A stretch of 64,000 nucleotides of DNA from Kaistella faecalis (GCF_019195395.1 NZ_CP078067.1:1813783-1877782); one strand, 5' to 3'. Positions 7,951-19,736 are shown, counted from the first letter of the stretch. Translations and numbers: made by a program. Notes: generated from the sequence alone by a model not told the origin.

Positions 7951-8159
7951 GGCGCTAACCATTGTTTGTAAATCACTAAAATATTGAAAATCAACTCTTT
8001 CTGTTTTCTGAAAGAGAATTTCTTGTTTTTACAGATTTCCTTCATCTTTAGCACCCGAAAGTCCAAAAAGTATTTTGCACTACTCCGTGAAAAGATATAC
8101 CGGCGTTGCAGTTAGAATAAGCCCCGTTTTTATAAGAGCCAAGTCTATTTGTTAGCGCC
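7951..8159 (+). promoter_or_regulatory. Candidate structured 5' leader RNA of rpoBC
   Basis: GGCGCTAAC at 7951-7959 is perfectly complementary to GTTAGCGCC at 8151-8159, closing a domain of about 209 nt that starts within a few bases of the predicted transcript start. Inside it, CTCTTTC (7995-8001) pairs with GAAAGAG (8010-8016), and TGTAAA (7967-7972) can pair with TTTACA (8028-8033). A further hairpin, TTTTgCAC/GTGAAAA, lies near 8080-8095. No reading frame fills it. I do not recognise a known riboswitch or leader class. It could also be a separate small RNA with readthrough into rpoB. Confidence 0.55.
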
Positions 8160-8247
8160 TATCTTCTTGATTCTCTTATTCTTTAAAGGCTTTATCTGAT
8201 ATTTTTTAAACAAAATATTTTTTAACCCCTCATTCTTTAAAATTTTT

Positions 8248-11200
8248 ATGAGTAAATCTAAAGCAGTCGCTAAAACTCAGGGAAACGAAAGAATCAATTT
8301 CTCCGCAGCAAAAGGAAAAATTGAAACTCCTGACTTTTTGGACATTCAGATCCAATCTTTCAAAGATTTTTTCCAGTTGGATACCCTTCCGGAACAGAGA
8401 GTAAACGAAGCTCTTTACAAAACCTTTGAAGAAAATTTCCCAATTACCGATTCCCGAAACCAGTTTGTACTGGAGTTTTTGGATTATCTGGTTGATTCGC
8501 CGCGTTACTCGATCGACGAGTGTGTGGAAAGAGGACTGACCTATTCAGTTCCCCTTAAAGCCCGACTGAAACTGTACTGTACTGACCCTGAACATGAAGA
8601 TTTTCAGACCGTTGTACAGGATGTGTATTTAGGTCCGGTTCCTTATATGACGCCTTCAGGATCATTTATCATTAATGGTGCAGAACGTGTTATCGTAACC
8701 CAGTTACACCGTTCTCCGGGTGTGTTTTTCGGTCAGACTTACCACGCCAACGGAACAAAACTGTATTATTCCCGTATCATCCCTTTCAAAGGATCTTGGA
8801 TGGAATTTACAACCGACATCAATAACGTAATGTACGCTTACATTGACCGTAAGAAAAAATTACCGTTAACGACTTTATTAAGAGCAATCGGGTTCGAATC
8901 CGATAAAGATATCCTTCAGATTTTCGACCTTGCAGAAGAAGTGAAAGTTTCTAAAGCAGCTTTGAAAAAAGTAGAAGGAAGAACTTTGGCAGCGAGAGTT
9001 TTGAACACATGGTTCGAAGATTTCGTTGACGAAGACACTGGTGAAGTAGTTTCTATCGAAAGAAACGAAATCATCCTGGACAGAGAAACTATCCTTGAAA
9101 AAGAACATTTAGATCTAATTCTTGATGCCGGCGTGAAATCGATTTTGATTCACAAAGAAAATTCCAACGAATTCTCTATCATCCAGAATACTTTACAGAA
9201 AGATCCAACCAACTCCGAAAAAGAAGCGGTTGAATATATCTACCGTCAGTTACGTAACGCAGATCCGCCAGATGAGGAAACTGCAAGAGGAATTATCGAA
9301 AAATTATTCTTCTCCGAGCAGCGTTATTCATTAGGAGAAGTCGGACGTTACAGACTGAACAAGAAATTAGGATTAAATATTCCTGAAAAAACCGAAGTTT
9401 TAACAAAAGAAGATATCATTTCGATCGTAAGACATTTGATCGAGTTGGTAAACTCTAAAGCAGAAGTTGATGATATTGATCACTTATCAAACAGAAGAAT
9501 CAAGACTGTTGGTGAGCAGCTATCAGGACAGTTTGGGGTAGGTCTTTCCAGAATTGCAAGAACAATCCGTGAGAGAATGAACGTTAGAGATAACGAAATC
9601 TTTACTCCGATCGATCTTGTTAACGCGAAGACTTTAACATCAGTTATTAACTCATTCTTTGGTACCAATCAGCTTTCTCAGTTCATGGACCAAACCAACC
9701 CGCTGTCAGAAATCACGCACAAGCGTCGTCTTTCTGCCCTGGGACCTGGTGGTTTATCGAGAGAAAGAGCAGGTTTCGAGGTTCGTGACGTTCACCATAC
9801 ACACTACGGTAGAATTTGTCCGATCGAAACTCCTGAGGGACCAAACATTGGTTTGATTTCTTCTTTGGGAATCTATGCCAAAATCAACAACTTAGGTTTC
9901 ATTGAAACGCCATACAGAAAAGTAAATAACGGAAAAGTTGACCTTAAAACTCCTGCAGTTTTCTTGAATGCAGAAGACGAGGAAGATAAAGTTATTGCTC
10001 AGGCAAACGTTGAAATGAACGAAGACGGAACAATCTCTACAGACCGTGTAATTGCACGTCTGGATGGTGATTATCCTGTAGTTGAGCCGCAGCAGGTTGA
10101 TTTGATCGATGTTGCACCAAACCAGATTTCCGGTATTTCCGCGTCATTAATTCCATTCCTGGAGCATGATGATGCGAACCGTGCGCTGATGGGATCCAAC
10201 ATGATGCGTCAGGCAGTTCCTTTGTTGAAACCACAGGCTCCAATCGTTGGTACAGGTTTAGAGCAGCAGGTTGCTAAAGATTCAAGAATCTTGATCAATG
10301 CTGAAGGAAACGGTACTGTAGAATATGTGGATGCTGACAAAATCACCATTAAATACGAAAGAAGCGAAGACGATGATTTAGTATCATTCGAATCTGCGAC
10401 TAAAACTTATAAACTGACCAAGTTCAGAAAAACCAACCAGAGTACAACCATCACTTTGAGACCAAACGTAAGAGTAGGCGACAAAGTTCAGAAAGGTCAG
10501 GTACTTTGCGACGGTTATGCAACTGAAAACGGAGAGCTTGCATTAGGTAGAAACCTTGTGGTAGCCTTCATGCCTTGGAAAGGATATAACTTTGAGGATG
10601 CGATCGTAATTAATGAAAAAGTTGTTCGTGAAGACTGGTTTACTTCAATCCACGTTGATGAATATTCACTGGAAGTTCGTGATACCAAATTAGGTATGGA
10701 AGAGCTGACTGCAGATATTCCTAACGTTTCTGAGGAAGCTACAAAAGATCTTGACGAAAACGGTATGATCCGTATCGGTGCTGATGTGAAGCCTGGAGAT
10801 ATCATGATTGGTAAAATCACTCCAAAAGGTGAATCTGATCCAACTCCGGAAGAGAAATTACTTAGAGCGATCTTCGGTGATAAAGCCGGTGATGTAAAAG
10901 ATGCTTCATTAAAAGCAGATTCTTCGTTAAGAGGTGTTGTGATCAACAAAAAACTCTTCTCAAGAAACATCAAAGACAAAAAGAAAAGAACCGAAGAGAA
11001 ACTGAAACTTGAGGAAATCGAAAACACGTACAAAGCGAAATTCGATCAGTTAAGAAACACGCTTCTTGAAAAATTAGGAACTCTTGTTAACGGTAAAACT
11101 TCCCAAGGTGTAAACAATGACCTTGACGAAGAAATCATCGGAAAAGGAGTGAAGTTTACAACAAAATTGCTTCAGAGTGTTGAAGATTACGTAAACGTAA

Positions 11201-12075
11201 GCGGTGCTGACTGGACTGTTGATGCTGACAAGAACGACTTGATTAAGCAGTTGATCCACAACTACAAAATCAAGTTCAACGATATTCAGGGTGTTAAAAA
11301 CCGCGAGAAATTCGCAATCTCAATCGGAGACGAACTTCCTGCAGGAATCATCAAGCTTGCTAAAGTTTATGTTGCTAAAAAACGTAAACTGAACGTAGGT
11401 GATAAAATGGCAGGTCGTCACGGTAACAAAGGTATTGTATCAAGAATCGTTCGCGAAGAAGATATGCCATTCCTTGAAGACGGTACACCTGTAGATATCG
11501 TGTTGAACCCGCTTGGGGTACCTTCTCGGATGAACATCGGGCAGATTTACGAAACAGTTCTTGGATGGGCTGGTCAGAAATTAGGAATGACATTCGCAAC
11601 GCCGATCTTCGATGGTGCGAATATCGACCAGATTACTGAATACACCAAGCAGGCAGGCCTTCCGGAATTCGGTTCAACTTATCTGTATGATGGGGGAACT
11701 GGTGAGAGATTCTCTCAGCCGGCAACCGTTGGGGTAATTTACATGCTGAAACTGGGTCACATGGTTGATGACAAAATGCACGCACGTTCTATCGGACCGT
11801 ATTCATTGATTACGCAGCAGCCACTTGGTGGTAAAGCGCAGTTCGGTGGACAGCGTTTCGGTGAGATGGAGGTTTGGGCACTTGAAGCATTCGGTGCATC
11901 CAATATCCTTAGAGAAATCCTTACCGTGAAGTCGGATGACGTTATTGGTAGAGCAAAAACTTATGAAGCGATTGCTAAAGGTGAAGCAATGCCTGAGCCA
12001 GGTATTCCTGAATCTTTCAACGTGTTACTTCATGAGTTACAAGGTCTTGGCCTTGATGTAAGACTTGAAGAATAA
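8248..12075 (+). CDS. rpoB: DNA-directed RNA polymerase subunit beta
   Basis: A 1275-residue subunit of the core polymerase, the usual length in Flavobacteriia. It has the rifampicin-binding region near residues 475-540 ([20 protein letters not shown]) with no obvious resistance change by eye, and the C-terminal [19 protein letters not shown] motif that contacts beta-prime. It is followed by rpoC after 97 bp of AT-rich sequence with no terminator, so they are co-transcribed. The preceding leader may control expression. Confidence 0.98.
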   Translation: MSKSKAVAKTQGNERINFSAAKGKIETPDFLDIQIQSFKDFFQLDTLPEQRVNEALYKTFEENFPITDSRNQFVLEFLDYLVDSPRYSIDECVERGLTYSVPLKARLKLYCTDPEHEDFQTVVQDVYLGPVPYMTPSGSFIINGAERVIVTQLHRSPGVFFGQTYHANGTKLYYSRIIPFKGSWMEFTTDINNVMYAYIDRKKKLPLTTLLRAIGFESDKDILQIFDLAEEVKVSKAALKKVEGRTLAARVLNTWFEDFVDEDTGEVVSIERNEIILDRETILEKEHLDLILDAGVKSILIHKENSNEFSIIQNTLQKDPTNSEKEAVEYIYRQLRNADPPDEETARGIIEKLFFSEQRYSLGEVGRYRLNKKLGLNIPEKTEVLTKEDIISIVRHLIELVNSKAEVDDIDHLSNRRIKTVGEQLSGQFGVGLSRIARTIRERMNVRDNEIFTPIDLVNAKTLTSVINSFFGTNQLSQFMDQTNPLSEITHKRRLSALGPGGLSRERAGFEVRDVHHTHYGRICPIETPEGPNIGLISSLGIYAKINNLGFIETPYRKVNNGKVDLKTPAVFLNAEDEEDKVIAQANVEMNEDGTISTDRVIARLDGDYPVVEPQQVDLIDVAPNQISGISASLIPFLEHDDANRALMGSNMMRQAVPLLKPQAPIVGTGLEQQVAKDSRILINAEGNGTVEYVDADKITIKYERSEDDDLVSFESATKTYKLTKFRKTNQSTTITLRPNVRVGDKVQKGQVLCDGYATENGELALGRNLVVAFMPWKGYNFEDAIVINEKVVREDWFTSIHVDEYSLEVRDTKLGMEELTADIPNVSEEATKDLDENGMIRIGADVKPGDIMIGKITPKGESDPTPEEKLLRAIFGDKAGDVKDASLKADSSLRGVVINKKLFSRNIKDKKKRTEEKLKLEEIENTYKAKFDQLRNTLLEKLGTLVNGKTSQGVNNDLDEEIIGKGVKFTTKLLQSVEDYVNVSGADWTVDADKNDLIKQLIHNYKIKFNDIQGVKNREKFAISIGDELPAGIIKLAKVYVAKKRKLNVGDKMAGRHGNKGIVSRIVREEDMPFLEDGTPVDIVLNPLGVPSRMNIGQIYETVLGWAGQKLGMTFATPIFDGANIDQITEYTKQAGLPEFGSTYLYDGGTGERFSQPATVGVIYMLKLGHMVDDKMHARSIGPYSLITQQPLGGKAQFGGQRFGEMEVWALEAFGASNILREILTVKSDDVIGRAKTYEAIAKGEAMPEPGIPESFNVLLHELQGLGLDVRLEE

Positions 12076-12172
12076 TTTTAAATTTTAAATTATCAATTTT
12101 AAATTGATTCCAACTTCGGAACGGTTTAGTAATTAATCTAAAATCTAAAATTTCAAATCTAAAATTTCAAAA

Positions 12173-15100
12173 ATGTCAAATAAAAATAAAACAAGTAATT
12201 TCAGTAAAATTACGATCGGTCTTGCTTCTCCCGAATCTATCCTTCAGGATTCAAGAGGTGAAGTTTTAAAACCGGAAACAATTAACTATAGAACCCACAA
12301 ACCGGAAAGAGACGGTCTGTTCTGCGAGAAAATCTTCGGTCCTGTGAAGGATTACGAATGTGCTTGTGGTAAATACAAAAGAATCCGATACAAAGGAATC
12401 GTTTGTGACCGTTGTGGGGTGGAGGTTACCGAGAAAAAAGTACGTAGAGAAAGAATCGGCCACATCGGTCTGGTTGTTCCTGTAGCTCATATCTGGTATT
12501 TCCGTTCTTTACCGAACAAAATCGGTTACCTTTTAGGCTTGCCATCCAAAAAACTGGATATGATTATCTATTACGAAAGATATGTCGTAATCCAGCCGGG
12601 TATTGCTAAAAAAGCTGACGGATCTGACTTTGATGACAAAGAATTTTTAACAGAAGAAGAATATCTTGATGTCCTCGAGACGCTTCCTGCTGAAAACCAG
12701 TATCTTGATGATATGGATCCGAATAAATTTGTTGCCAAAATGGGAGCAGAAGCGGTTGAAGAATTATTGAGAAGAATCGATTTGGATACTTTATCTTTCG
12801 ATTTACGTCACAAAGCACACAACGAATCTTCAAAACAGAGAAGAACTGAAGCATTAAAAAGATTGAATGTTGTTGAAGCCATCCGTGGTGCCAACACCAG
12901 AATGATCAACCGTCCGGAATGGATGATTATGCGTGTTCTTCCTGTAATTCCACCAGAATTGAGACCATTGGTTCCATTGGATGGCGGACGTTTCGCAACT
13001 TCTGATTTAAATGACCTTTACCGTCGTGTAATCATCAGAAACAACCGTTTGAAGAGACTTTTAGAGATCAAAGCTCCGGAAGTAATCTTAAGAAACGAGA
13101 AGCGTATGCTTCAGGAATCTGTAGATTCATTATTCGATAATACAAGAAAATCTTCAGCTGTAAAATCTGAATCAAACAGACCGTTGAAATCACTTTCAGA
13201 TTCATTGAAAGGTAAACAGGGTCGTTTCCGTCAGAACTTACTTGGGAAAAGGGTAGATTACTCGGCGCGTTCGGTAATTGTTGTAGGTCCAAACCTGCAG
13301 CTTCACGAATGTGGTATTCCGAAAGATATGGCTGCAGAACTTTACAAACCGTTCATCATCAGAAAACTGATCGAGAGAGGTATTGTAAAAACCGTAAAAT
13401 CTGCCAAGAGAATCATCGACAGAAAAGAACCTGTTGTTTATGATATCCTTGAGGGCGTAATGAAAGGCCACCCGGTTCTTCTGAACAGGGCACCTACGCT
13501 TCACAGACTTGGAATCCAGGCGTTCCAGCCGAAAATGATCGAAGGAAAAGCGATTCAGCTTCACCCATTGGTTACTACGGCATTTAACGCGGATTTCGAT
13601 GGTGACCAGATGGCGGTACACTTACCGTTGGGACCGGAAGCAATTCTTGAAGCTCAGTTATTGATGTTAGGATCTCAAAATATCCTTAACCCTGCGAACG
13701 GATCACCAATTACGGTACCTTCACAGGATATGGTTTTGGGTCTTTATTTCATGACCAAACAGTTAGATTCTACAGACACAATGAAAGTGAAAGGGGAAGG
13801 TCTTGCCTTCTACTCACCGGAAGAAGTAGAGATTGCTTACGCCGAAGGACAGGTTTCTTTAAATGCTAAAGTAAGATGTAGATTACCGATAAAAGAAGAT
13901 GGTATAATTACAACCAAACTTTTCGAAACTACTGTAGGAAGAATTTTATTCAACCAGATTGTACCGAAAGAATCAGGGTTTATCAATGAACTTTTAACCA
14001 AGAAATCATTGAGAAATGTAATTGGTAGAGTATTGGCAGATACCGATTTCCCTACAACTGTGAAGTTCCTTGATGATATGAAAGACTTAGGTTATTCAAA
14101 CGCATTTAAAGGAGGTTTATCATTTAGTTTGGGAGATATCGTAATCCCGGCGGAGAAGAAAACCATGATCGCGCAGGCGGTGGAAAATGTTGACGAAATT
14201 AAGGCCAACTATAACATGGGTCTTATCACCGATACAGAAAGATATAACCAGGTTATTGACGTTTGGACCAACACCAATGCAGGATTAACCGAGATGATTA
14301 TGAGCAGAATGAAAACCGACCAGGGTGGGTTCAATTCAGTTTATATGATGCTTGATTCCGGTGCAAGGGGTTCCAAAGAGCAGATCCGTCAGCTTTCAGG
14401 AATGAGAGGTTTGATGGCAAAACCACAAAAAGCTGGTTCTACTGGTGCGGAAATTATCGAGAACCCGATTGTAGCAAACTTTAAAGAAGGTCTTTCGATC
14501 CTTGAGTACTTTATCTCTACTCACGGTGCACGTAAAGGTCTTGCGGATACCGCACTTAAAACTGCCGATGCTGGTTACTTAACCAGAAGATTGGTAGATG
14601 TTGCGCAGGACGTTATCATCACTGAAAACGACTGTGGAACTTTAAGAGGTACCGAAATTACTCCGTTAAAGAAAAACGATGAGATTGTAGAAAAACTTTC
14701 CGAAAGAATTTTGGGTAGAGTTTCTCTTCACAACGTTTATGATCCGGATACAGATGAAGTAATCGCTAACGCAGACGAACTGATCAACGAGGCACTAGCC
14801 AAGAAAATCGAAGCTGCAGGAATTGAAGCAGTAGAAGTTCGTTCACCACTTACTTGTGAAACCAAAAAAGGAATCTGTGCGAAATGTTACGGACGTAACC
14901 TTGCGACAGGTAAACCGATTCACATGGGTGAAGCAGTTGGAGTTATCGCAGCACAGTCTATTGGTGAGCCGGGAACCCAGTTAACACTGAGAACCTTCCA
15001 CCAGGGTGGTACTGCAGGAAACATTTCAGAAAATCCATCGATTGTTGCAAGACGCGACGGTATCGTGGAAATGGATGAAGTAAGAACTGTAACTTCAGAA

Positions 15101-16438
15101 AACGATGAAGGTAAAAAAGCAGAAATCTTGGTTTCACGTTCTACTGAATTCCGTTTGGTTGCAGACAATGCAGCACGTACACCATTGATGATTGCCAACG
15201 TACCTTACGGTTCCGAGTTATTGGTTAAACCAGGTGATAAAGTGAAAAAAGGCGATGTTATTGCGAAATGGGATCCATATAACGCGGTAATTATTGCAGA
15301 ATCTGCCGGTAAGGTAGAGTACGAAGACATCATCCAGGGTATTTCATTCCAGCTGGAAATCGATGAGCAGACTGGTTTCGAAGAGAAAGTAATCTCTGAA
15401 TCTAGAAACAAGAAAGCCGTACCTACTTTGAAAGTAGTAGATTCCAAAGGTGTTGAGCAGAAAGCATATAACCTACCGGTTGGTGCTCACTTGATGGTGA
15501 ACGATGGTGAGAAAATTAAGGCTGGTAAAGTCTTAATCAAGATCCCAAGAAAATCAGCAAAATCAGGGGATATCACGGGTGGTCTTCCAAGAGTTACCGA
15601 ACTTTTCGAAGCGCGTAACCCTTCAAACCCAGCGGTAGTTACAGAAATCGACGGTGTAGTTTCTTACGGAAAAATCAAGCGTGGTAACCGCGAATTGATC
15701 GTAGAAGCAAAGACCGGAGAAATCTCTAAATATTTAGTGAAACTTTCGAACCAGATTCTTGTTCAGGAAAATGACTTCGTTGTAGCAGGTGCGCCGCTTT
15801 CCGACGGATCTATCACTCCGGATGATATCCTGAAAATCAAAGGCCCAACAGCCGTTCAGGAATATCTGGTAAACGAAATTCAGGAAGTTTACCGTCTTCA
15901 GGGGGTAAAAATTGATGATAAACACTTCGAAATCATCGTAAGACAGATGATGACGAAAGTATCGATCGTAGATGGTGGCGACACCCAGTTCCTGGAAGGT
16001 GCGCTGGAACATAAATTCGATTTCCTCGAAGAAAACAACAGAGTATTCGGACTGAAAGTAGTTACTGAAGCTGGCGATTCCAAAGTATTCAAACCAGGTC
16101 AGATGATTACTGCAAGAGAACTGAGAGACGAAAATTCTAAACTGAAGCGTGAAGATTTAGCTTTGGTAGAAGTTCGCGAAGCCCTTCCTGCAACCGCAAC
16201 ACCGGTATTACAGGGGATTACAAGAGCAGCACTTCAAACCAAGTCCTTCATGTCGGCAGCATCGTTCCAGGAAACTACAAAAGTTCTTAACGAAGCAGCA
16301 GTTTCCGGAAAAGTTGATTATCTTACCGGTCTGAAAGAAAATGTAATTGTAGGACACAGAATTCCTGCAGGTACAGGTCTGAAAGACTACCAAAGTGTAA
16401 TCGTTGGCTCTAAGAAAGAATTCGAAGACATCAATTAA
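12173..16438 (+). CDS. rpoC: DNA-directed RNA polymerase subunit beta-prime
   Basis: A 1421-residue subunit carrying the catalytic Mg site NADFDGDQM near residues 471-479. The N-terminal zinc ribbon uses Cys63, Cys65, Cys78 and Cys81; the second zinc site is [11 protein letters not shown] near residue 896. Trigger-loop and C-terminal regions are complete. The 97-bp gap after rpoB and the 96-bp gap before the DUF3467 gene lack terminators, suggesting one transcript. Confidence 0.98.
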   Translation: MSNKNKTSNFSKITIGLASPESILQDSRGEVLKPETINYRTHKPERDGLFCEKIFGPVKDYECACGKYKRIRYKGIVCDRCGVEVTEKKVRRERIGHIGLVVPVAHIWYFRSLPNKIGYLLGLPSKKLDMIIYYERYVVIQPGIAKKADGSDFDDKEFLTEEEYLDVLETLPAENQYLDDMDPNKFVAKMGAEAVEELLRRIDLDTLSFDLRHKAHNESSKQRRTEALKRLNVVEAIRGANTRMINRPEWMIMRVLPVIPPELRPLVPLDGGRFATSDLNDLYRRVIIRNNRLKRLLEIKAPEVILRNEKRMLQESVDSLFDNTRKSSAVKSESNRPLKSLSDSLKGKQGRFRQNLLGKRVDYSARSVIVVGPNLQLHECGIPKDMAAELYKPFIIRKLIERGIVKTVKSAKRIIDRKEPVVYDILEGVMKGHPVLLNRAPTLHRLGIQAFQPKMIEGKAIQLHPLVTTAFNADFDGDQMAVHLPLGPEAILEAQLLMLGSQNILNPANGSPITVPSQDMVLGLYFMTKQLDSTDTMKVKGEGLAFYSPEEVEIAYAEGQVSLNAKVRCRLPIKEDGIITTKLFETTVGRILFNQIVPKESGFINELLTKKSLRNVIGRVLADTDFPTTVKFLDDMKDLGYSNAFKGGLSFSLGDIVIPAEKKTMIAQAVENVDEIKANYNMGLITDTERYNQVIDVWTNTNAGLTEMIMSRMKTDQGGFNSVYMMLDSGARGSKEQIRQLSGMRGLMAKPQKAGSTGAEIIENPIVANFKEGLSILEYFISTHGARKGLADTALKTADAGYLTRRLVDVAQDVIITENDCGTLRGTEITPLKKNDEIVEKLSERILGRVSLHNVYDPDTDEVIANADELINEALAKKIEAAGIEAVEVRSPLTCETKKGICAKCYGRNLATGKPIHMGEAVGVIAAQSIGEPGTQLTLRTFHQGGTAGNISENPSIVARRDGIVEMDEVRTVTSENDEGKKAEILVSRSTEFRLVADNAARTPLMIANVPYGSELLVKPGDKVKKGDVIAKWDPYNAVIIAESAGKVEYEDIIQGISFQLEIDEQTGFEEKVISESRNKKAVPTLKVVDSKGVEQKAYNLPVGAHLMVNDGEKIKAGKVLIKIPRKSAKSGDITGGLPRVTELFEARNPSNPAVVTEIDGVVSYGKIKRGNRELIVEAKTGEISKYLVKLSNQILVQENDFVVAGAPLSDGSITPDDILKIKGPTAVQEYLVNEIQEVYRLQGVKIDDKHFEIIVRQMMTKVSIVDGGDTQFLEGALEHKFDFLEENNRVFGLKVVTEAGDSKVFKPGQMITARELRDENSKLKREDLALVEVREALPATATPVLQGITRAALQTKSFMSAASFQETTKVLNEAAVSGKVDYLTGLKENVIVGHRIPAGTGLKDYQSVIVGSKKEFEDIN

Positions 16439-16534
16439 GTGATGATAGGTTTTAGATTATGAATTTTAAATTGAATTCATAGTCTGAAATCCTTTTAAAA
16501 TCTAAAATTTATAATTTAAAATATTAAAAAAAAC

Positions 16535-16846
16535 ATGGACAACAACCAAAACCAAAACAACGATCCAAACAACATCAACATCAACCTGAACGAAATGATC
16601 GCAGCAGGAGTTTACTGTAACCTTGCGTTGGTAAACCACTCACCTTCAGAATTCGTAGTAGATTTCATCCAGTTGATGCCGGGTGTTCAGCAGGCTAATG
16701 TACGTTCAAGAGTAATCCTGGCCCCGCTTCACGCAAAAAGAGTACTTACTGCATTGCAGCAAAACGTAGCAAACTACGAGCAGCAGTTCGGCGAAATCAA
16801 AGAAGTTGAGCCTTTCGTATTAGGACAGAACAACGTTCAGGCATAA
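16535..16846 (+). CDS. DUF3467 domain protein downstream of rpoC
   Basis: A 103-residue acidic protein. An Asn/Gln/Ile-rich start (residues 1-17) is followed by the DUF3467 domain (YCNLALVNHSPSEFVVDFIQ and later RVILAPLHAKRVLTALQQN). The family is short, soluble and of unknown function. Its steady position behind rpoC in Bacteroidota suggests a role linked to transcription, which is inference. It shares the rpoBC transcript and ends with a strong terminator. Confidence 0.85.
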   Translation: MDNNQNQNNDPNNININLNEMIAAGVYCNLALVNHSPSEFVVDFIQLMPGVQQANVRSRVILAPLHAKRVLTALQQNVANYEQQFGEIKEVEPFVLGQNNVQA

Positions 16847-16865
16847 GACTAAACGTTTTATCAAT

Positions 16866-16902
16866 AAAAATCCCGGTTCAGTAATGAGCCGGGATTTTTT
16901 TT
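16866..16902 (+). terminator. Terminator of the rpoBC-DUF3467 operon
   Basis: AAAAATCCCGGTTC (16866-16879) pairs with GAGCCGGGATTTTT (16886-16899, one wobble), followed by more T. Confidence 0.85.
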
Positions 16903-16905
16903 GTA

Positions 16906-16992
16906 GCCTGGAACCTGCTCTCCGCTGTATCTTTCTTAGTGGCTTCAAGGGCCTCAGCCACCAAAAAAGGATGCCACTGCGATCAGGGCTAT
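16906..16992. repeat. Dispersed hairpin element, copy I
   Basis: It contains CCGCTGTATCTTT, a variable middle with its own inverted repeat (GTGGCT ... AGCCAC), then AAAGGATGCCACTGCGATCA and GGGCTAT. The same flanks occur at 26361-26441 and 30008-30087 with different middles. Confidence 0.65.
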
Positions 16993-17010
16993 GGGTTTGG
17001 GATCCTTAAT

Positions 17011-17092
17011 ATAACTTTGTCAAAGTTTATTCGGCTAAAGCCAATTTCTAAGCTTTCACGTCGAAGGCGGGCTAAAGCCCGCCCCTATTGAT
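17011..17092. repeat. REP-like palindrome plus GGCTAAAGCC palindromes
   Basis: ACTTTGTCAAAGT at 17014-17026 matches the palindromic core next to the RAYT gene at 52 kb. It is followed by TCGGCTAAAGCCAA and GGCGGGCTAAAGCCCGCC (17066-17083). The last palindrome and its flank CCCTATTGA resemble 38951-38976. Together with copy I and the hairpin at 17157, this fills the non-coding gap before ribBA. Confidence 0.6.
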
Positions 17093-17156
17093 TTTTATTT
17101 TCTTTGCAACCAAAAATTTAACAGACGAATGTTTAAACCTTGACAATGTTTACCAT

Positions 17157-17190
17157 AACAAATCCCGGTTCGCAAGAACCGGGATTTGTT
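17157..17190. terminator. Perfect 15-bp hairpin between rpoC operon and ribBA
   Basis: AACAAATCCCGGTTC (17157-17171), loop GCAA, and its exact complement (17176-17190). It sits between convergent genes and could stop transcripts from both sides, although the T runs are weak. The core ATCCCGGTTC is the same as in the terminator at 16866. Confidence 0.6.
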
Positions 17191-17238
17191 ATTATTTATT
17201 AAGCTTCAGGCAGAAGCCAAAAGCCATCAGCAGAAAAT

Positions 17239-18360
17239 TTAAAGCTGAACCATTTCCATTACTTCCACATCATAGCCGCCAACAAGAGGTTTCTGGTTAA
17301 CGTTCTGCGTAATCACACGGAATTTGGTGATGCCAAGATTTTTCAGAATCTGCGTTCCAATCCCATAATCATGGAAGTTCGACGCCAAAGTCGGGCGCTG
17401 CTCCTGCCCATCCTGGAAATCGATAAACTGCTGAAGTTTTCTCAACGTATTCTCCGCAGTCGAAACATTATTGATGAAAATTAATGCGCCTTTGCCCTCG
17501 TCGTTGATCATTTTCGTTACTTTTTCAAGCAGCGGTTTTTCACCGGCAGTCAGTCTGCTGAGGACATCAAAATAAGCATTTGACGCCTGCACTCTCACCA
17601 AAACCGGTTCGTCAACCACCCATGTTCCTTTCGTCAAAGCAAAATGAATCTGGTCGGTGCTCGTTTCTTTAAAAGCGAAGAAATCGTAATCCCCGTAATG
17701 GGTTTTCACTTTTCTCTCCTCAATTCTTTCAATCAGGTCGCCTTTTTTCAGCTGATAATGAATCAAATCTTCTATGGAAATGATTTTCAGGTCGTGTTTT
17801 TTTGCCAGTTCCACCAGTTCCGGCAGCCGCGACATCGAGCCGTCTTCGTTCATGATTTCGCAGATTACGCCGCCTTCTTTCAGGCCTGCAAGCTTCGTTA
17901 AATCAATTGCTGCTTCGGTATGGCCGGCTCTTTTCAGAACACCGCCTTTTTTGGCTCTCAGTGGGAAAATATGTCCCGGACGCATGAAGTCGGCAGGTTT
18001 GGTTTTCTCGTCCATCAGCGCGAGAATCGTCTTGCTTCGGTCGCTGGCTGAAATTCCTGTAGAAACTCCGTCGCCTAACAGATCCACAGAAACCGTAAAT
18101 GCAGTTTCTTTCGGGTCGCTGCTGCGGGTGACCATAATATCGAGGCCCAATTCGTCGCAACGTTTTTCCGGCAGTGGCGTACAGATAAGGCCTCTGCCGT
18201 GAATCGTCATAAAATTGATGATTTCCGGTGTGGTTAACTCCGCTGCAGAAAGAAAATCGCCTTCATTTTCACGGTTTTCATCATCCACTACGATAATGAT
18301 TTTACCGTTTTTCAGGTCTTCAATCGCTTCCGGAATGGTGTTAAGTTTTATATCAGACAT
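17239..18360 (-). CDS. ribB: 3,4-dihydroxy-2-butanone 4-phosphate synthase with degenerate RibA domain
   Basis: A 373-residue RibBA-type protein. Residues 1-200 are a complete RibB, which makes the four-carbon unit of riboflavin from ribulose 5-phosphate: DDENRENEGD (26-35), RGLICTP, ASDRSKT, RAGHTEAA (144-151) and GVICEIMNEDG. Residues about 207-373 keep the RibA fold, including GIGTQIL and a final GGYDVEVME, but the zinc segment (about 252-285) has no cysteine and there is none after Cys167. GTP cyclohydrolase II needs three zinc-binding cysteines, so this half is probably inactive. A separate ribA would be expected elsewhere. A TATCTTTG promoter box lies 20 bp upstream on this strand. Confidence 0.88.
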   Translation of the reverse strand: MSDIKLNTIPEAIEDLKNGKIIIVVDDENRENEGDFLSAAELTTPEIINFMTIHGRGLICTPLPEKRCDELGLDIMVTRSSDPKETAFTVSVDLLGDGVSTGISASDRSKTILALMDEKTKPADFMRPGHIFPLRAKKGGVLKRAGHTEAAIDLTKLAGLKEGGVICEIMNEDGSMSRLPELVELAKKHDLKIISIEDLIHYQLKKGDLIERIEERKVKTHYGDYDFFAFKETSTDQIHFALTKGTWVVDEPVLVRVQASNAYFDVLSRLTAGEKPLLEKVTKMINDEGKGALIFINNVSTAENTLRKLQQFIDFQDGQEQRPTLASNFHDYGIGTQILKNLGITKFRVITQNVNQKPLVGGYDVEVMEMVQL

Positions 18361-18379
18361 TTTACTTTTTTAGATGGTG

Positions 18380-18410
18380 CAAAGATACTTAGAATTAAGA
18401 AATTCGACAA
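18380..18410 (-). promoter_or_regulatory. Promoter of ribBA
   Basis: On the minus strand TTGTCG (18405-18410) and TATCTTTG (18380-18387) lie about 19 bp apart. Confidence 0.65.
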
Positions 18411-18575
18411 TGATTATTTGGGCACCTTTTCCGCCCTGCGTTCCCTCCCGAAATTCGGGACCCACTAAGGGCGGTGTGCGGATTAAGTTCCTAAAAATAA
18501 CGCTCGCAGATCATTCGGATTTCACAGATTAATTCCTTTGTTATTTCTCCCTTATCTTAAATCTGATATATCTGC

Positions 18576-19592
18576 TCAATCCGCGAGATATTTTAAGATC
18601 AATCCGTCTACAGCATTTTTAATGATTTCATAGGATTTCAGCCTTGATTCCTGCTCATAAATATGCGAGGTAATCATCAGTTCATCCACCTGAAAAGCAT
18701 TCTGGAAATGCTGTAGCTGATTTGTCACTGTTTCCTGGCTGCCGATAAAACTGTAATGCAGCATCCTCATCACGTGTGCTTTTTCCATAGGATTCCACAC
18801 ATCGTTGATGTCATCTACGGGCGGCGAATAGGGTTTTCTGTCGTTTCTGATGATATTCAGAAAGGCCTGATAAAGCGTTGTCGCCAGTTTTTTGGCTTCC
18901 TCATCAGTTTCCGCCGAGATTCCGTTCGCGCACGCAATGACGTAAGGTTCCGGGAATTTCTCACTCGGGTTATAATTTTCTCTGTAAATGTTGATGGCAT
19001 TAACCATCATATCAGGAGCAAAATGTCCGGCAAAAGCATACGGTAAGCCCATATCGGCAGCCAACCAGGCGCTGTCAGTACTCGAACCTAAAACATAAAT
19101 CGGGATGTCGCACCCTTCGCCGGGAATCGCGCGCACCAGACTCTTTGCATTTTCTACAGAAAAATACTGTTGTAATTCCTGTATCTGTCTCGGGAATTGC
19201 TCGTTGATGATCATGGGATTTCTTCCCAGTGCCTTTGCGGTTAAACCGTCGGTTCCCGGAGCTCTTCCAACGCCCAGATCAATACGCCCGGGGAAAAGAC
19301 TTTCCAAGGTCCCAAATTGCTCTGCAATAACCAGCGAGCTGTGATTCGGAAGCATGATTCCGCCTGAACCAACACGGATTTTTTCAGTTCCGTTGGCAAT
19401 AAATCCTATTAAAACTGAAGTTGCAGAACTGGCGATGCTCGCCATATTGTGGTGTTCGGCGAGCCAGAATCTTTTATAACCTAATTTCTCGGTGAATCTT
19501 GCAAGTTCCAGGCTGTCGTTAAATGTATCGTGAATGGTTTTGTTCTGTTTTACCGGAGCTAAATCCAGTACAGACAATTCAAATTTCTTCAT
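18576..19592 (-). CDS. LLM-class flavin-dependent oxidoreductase (luciferase-like)
   Basis: A 338-residue TIM-barrel protein of the bacterial luciferase-like family, YhbW/MsnO8-like subgroup. Family features are FWLAEHHN near residues 43-50, GSGGIMLPNHSSLVIAEQF near 77-95 and the LFPGRIDLGVGRAPG segment. Members use reduced FMN to oxidise small molecules; the substrate here is unknown. A minus-strand TATTTTTG box at 19616-19623 is 24 bp upstream. It is a single gene between ribBA and a divergent DUF4403 gene. The gap to ribBA (18411-18575) holds only imperfect inverted repeats. Confidence 0.85.
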   Translation of the reverse strand: MKKFELSVLDLAPVKQNKTIHDTFNDSLELARFTEKLGYKRFWLAEHHNMASIASSATSVLIGFIANGTEKIRVGSGGIMLPNHSSLVIAEQFGTLESLFPGRIDLGVGRAPGTDGLTAKALGRNPMIINEQFPRQIQELQQYFSVENAKSLVRAIPGEGCDIPIYVLGSSTDSAWLAADMGLPYAFAGHFAPDMMVNAINIYRENYNPSEKFPEPYVIACANGISAETDEEAKKLATTLYQAFLNIIRNDRKPYSPPVDDINDVWNPMEKAHVMRMLHYSFIGSQETVTNQLQHFQNAFQVDELMITSHIYEQESRLKSYEIIKNAVDGLILKYLAD

Positions 19593-19615
19593 GTAAATCT
19601 TTTTAAAGATGACCT

Positions 19616-19623
19616 CAAAAATA
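19616..19623 (-). promoter_or_regulatory. -7 box of the LLM oxidoreductase gene
   Basis: TATTTTTG on the minus strand, about 24 bp before the start codon; -33 box unclear. Confidence 0.5.
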
Positions 19624-19736
19624 CGGCCTTTAAATCTTTAAAAATAATTTCGCCGATACTTAAAACAAATAGCCGGTATTTTTTAAACCTATCTATAAAA
19701 TTTTGTGGAAATTTGCGTTTAATTGAAAACTAAAAA

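Noticed and set aside
17088-17300. 70-codon frame before ribBA
   Set aside because: It runs over repeat sequence and into the ribBA 3' end on the opposite strand.
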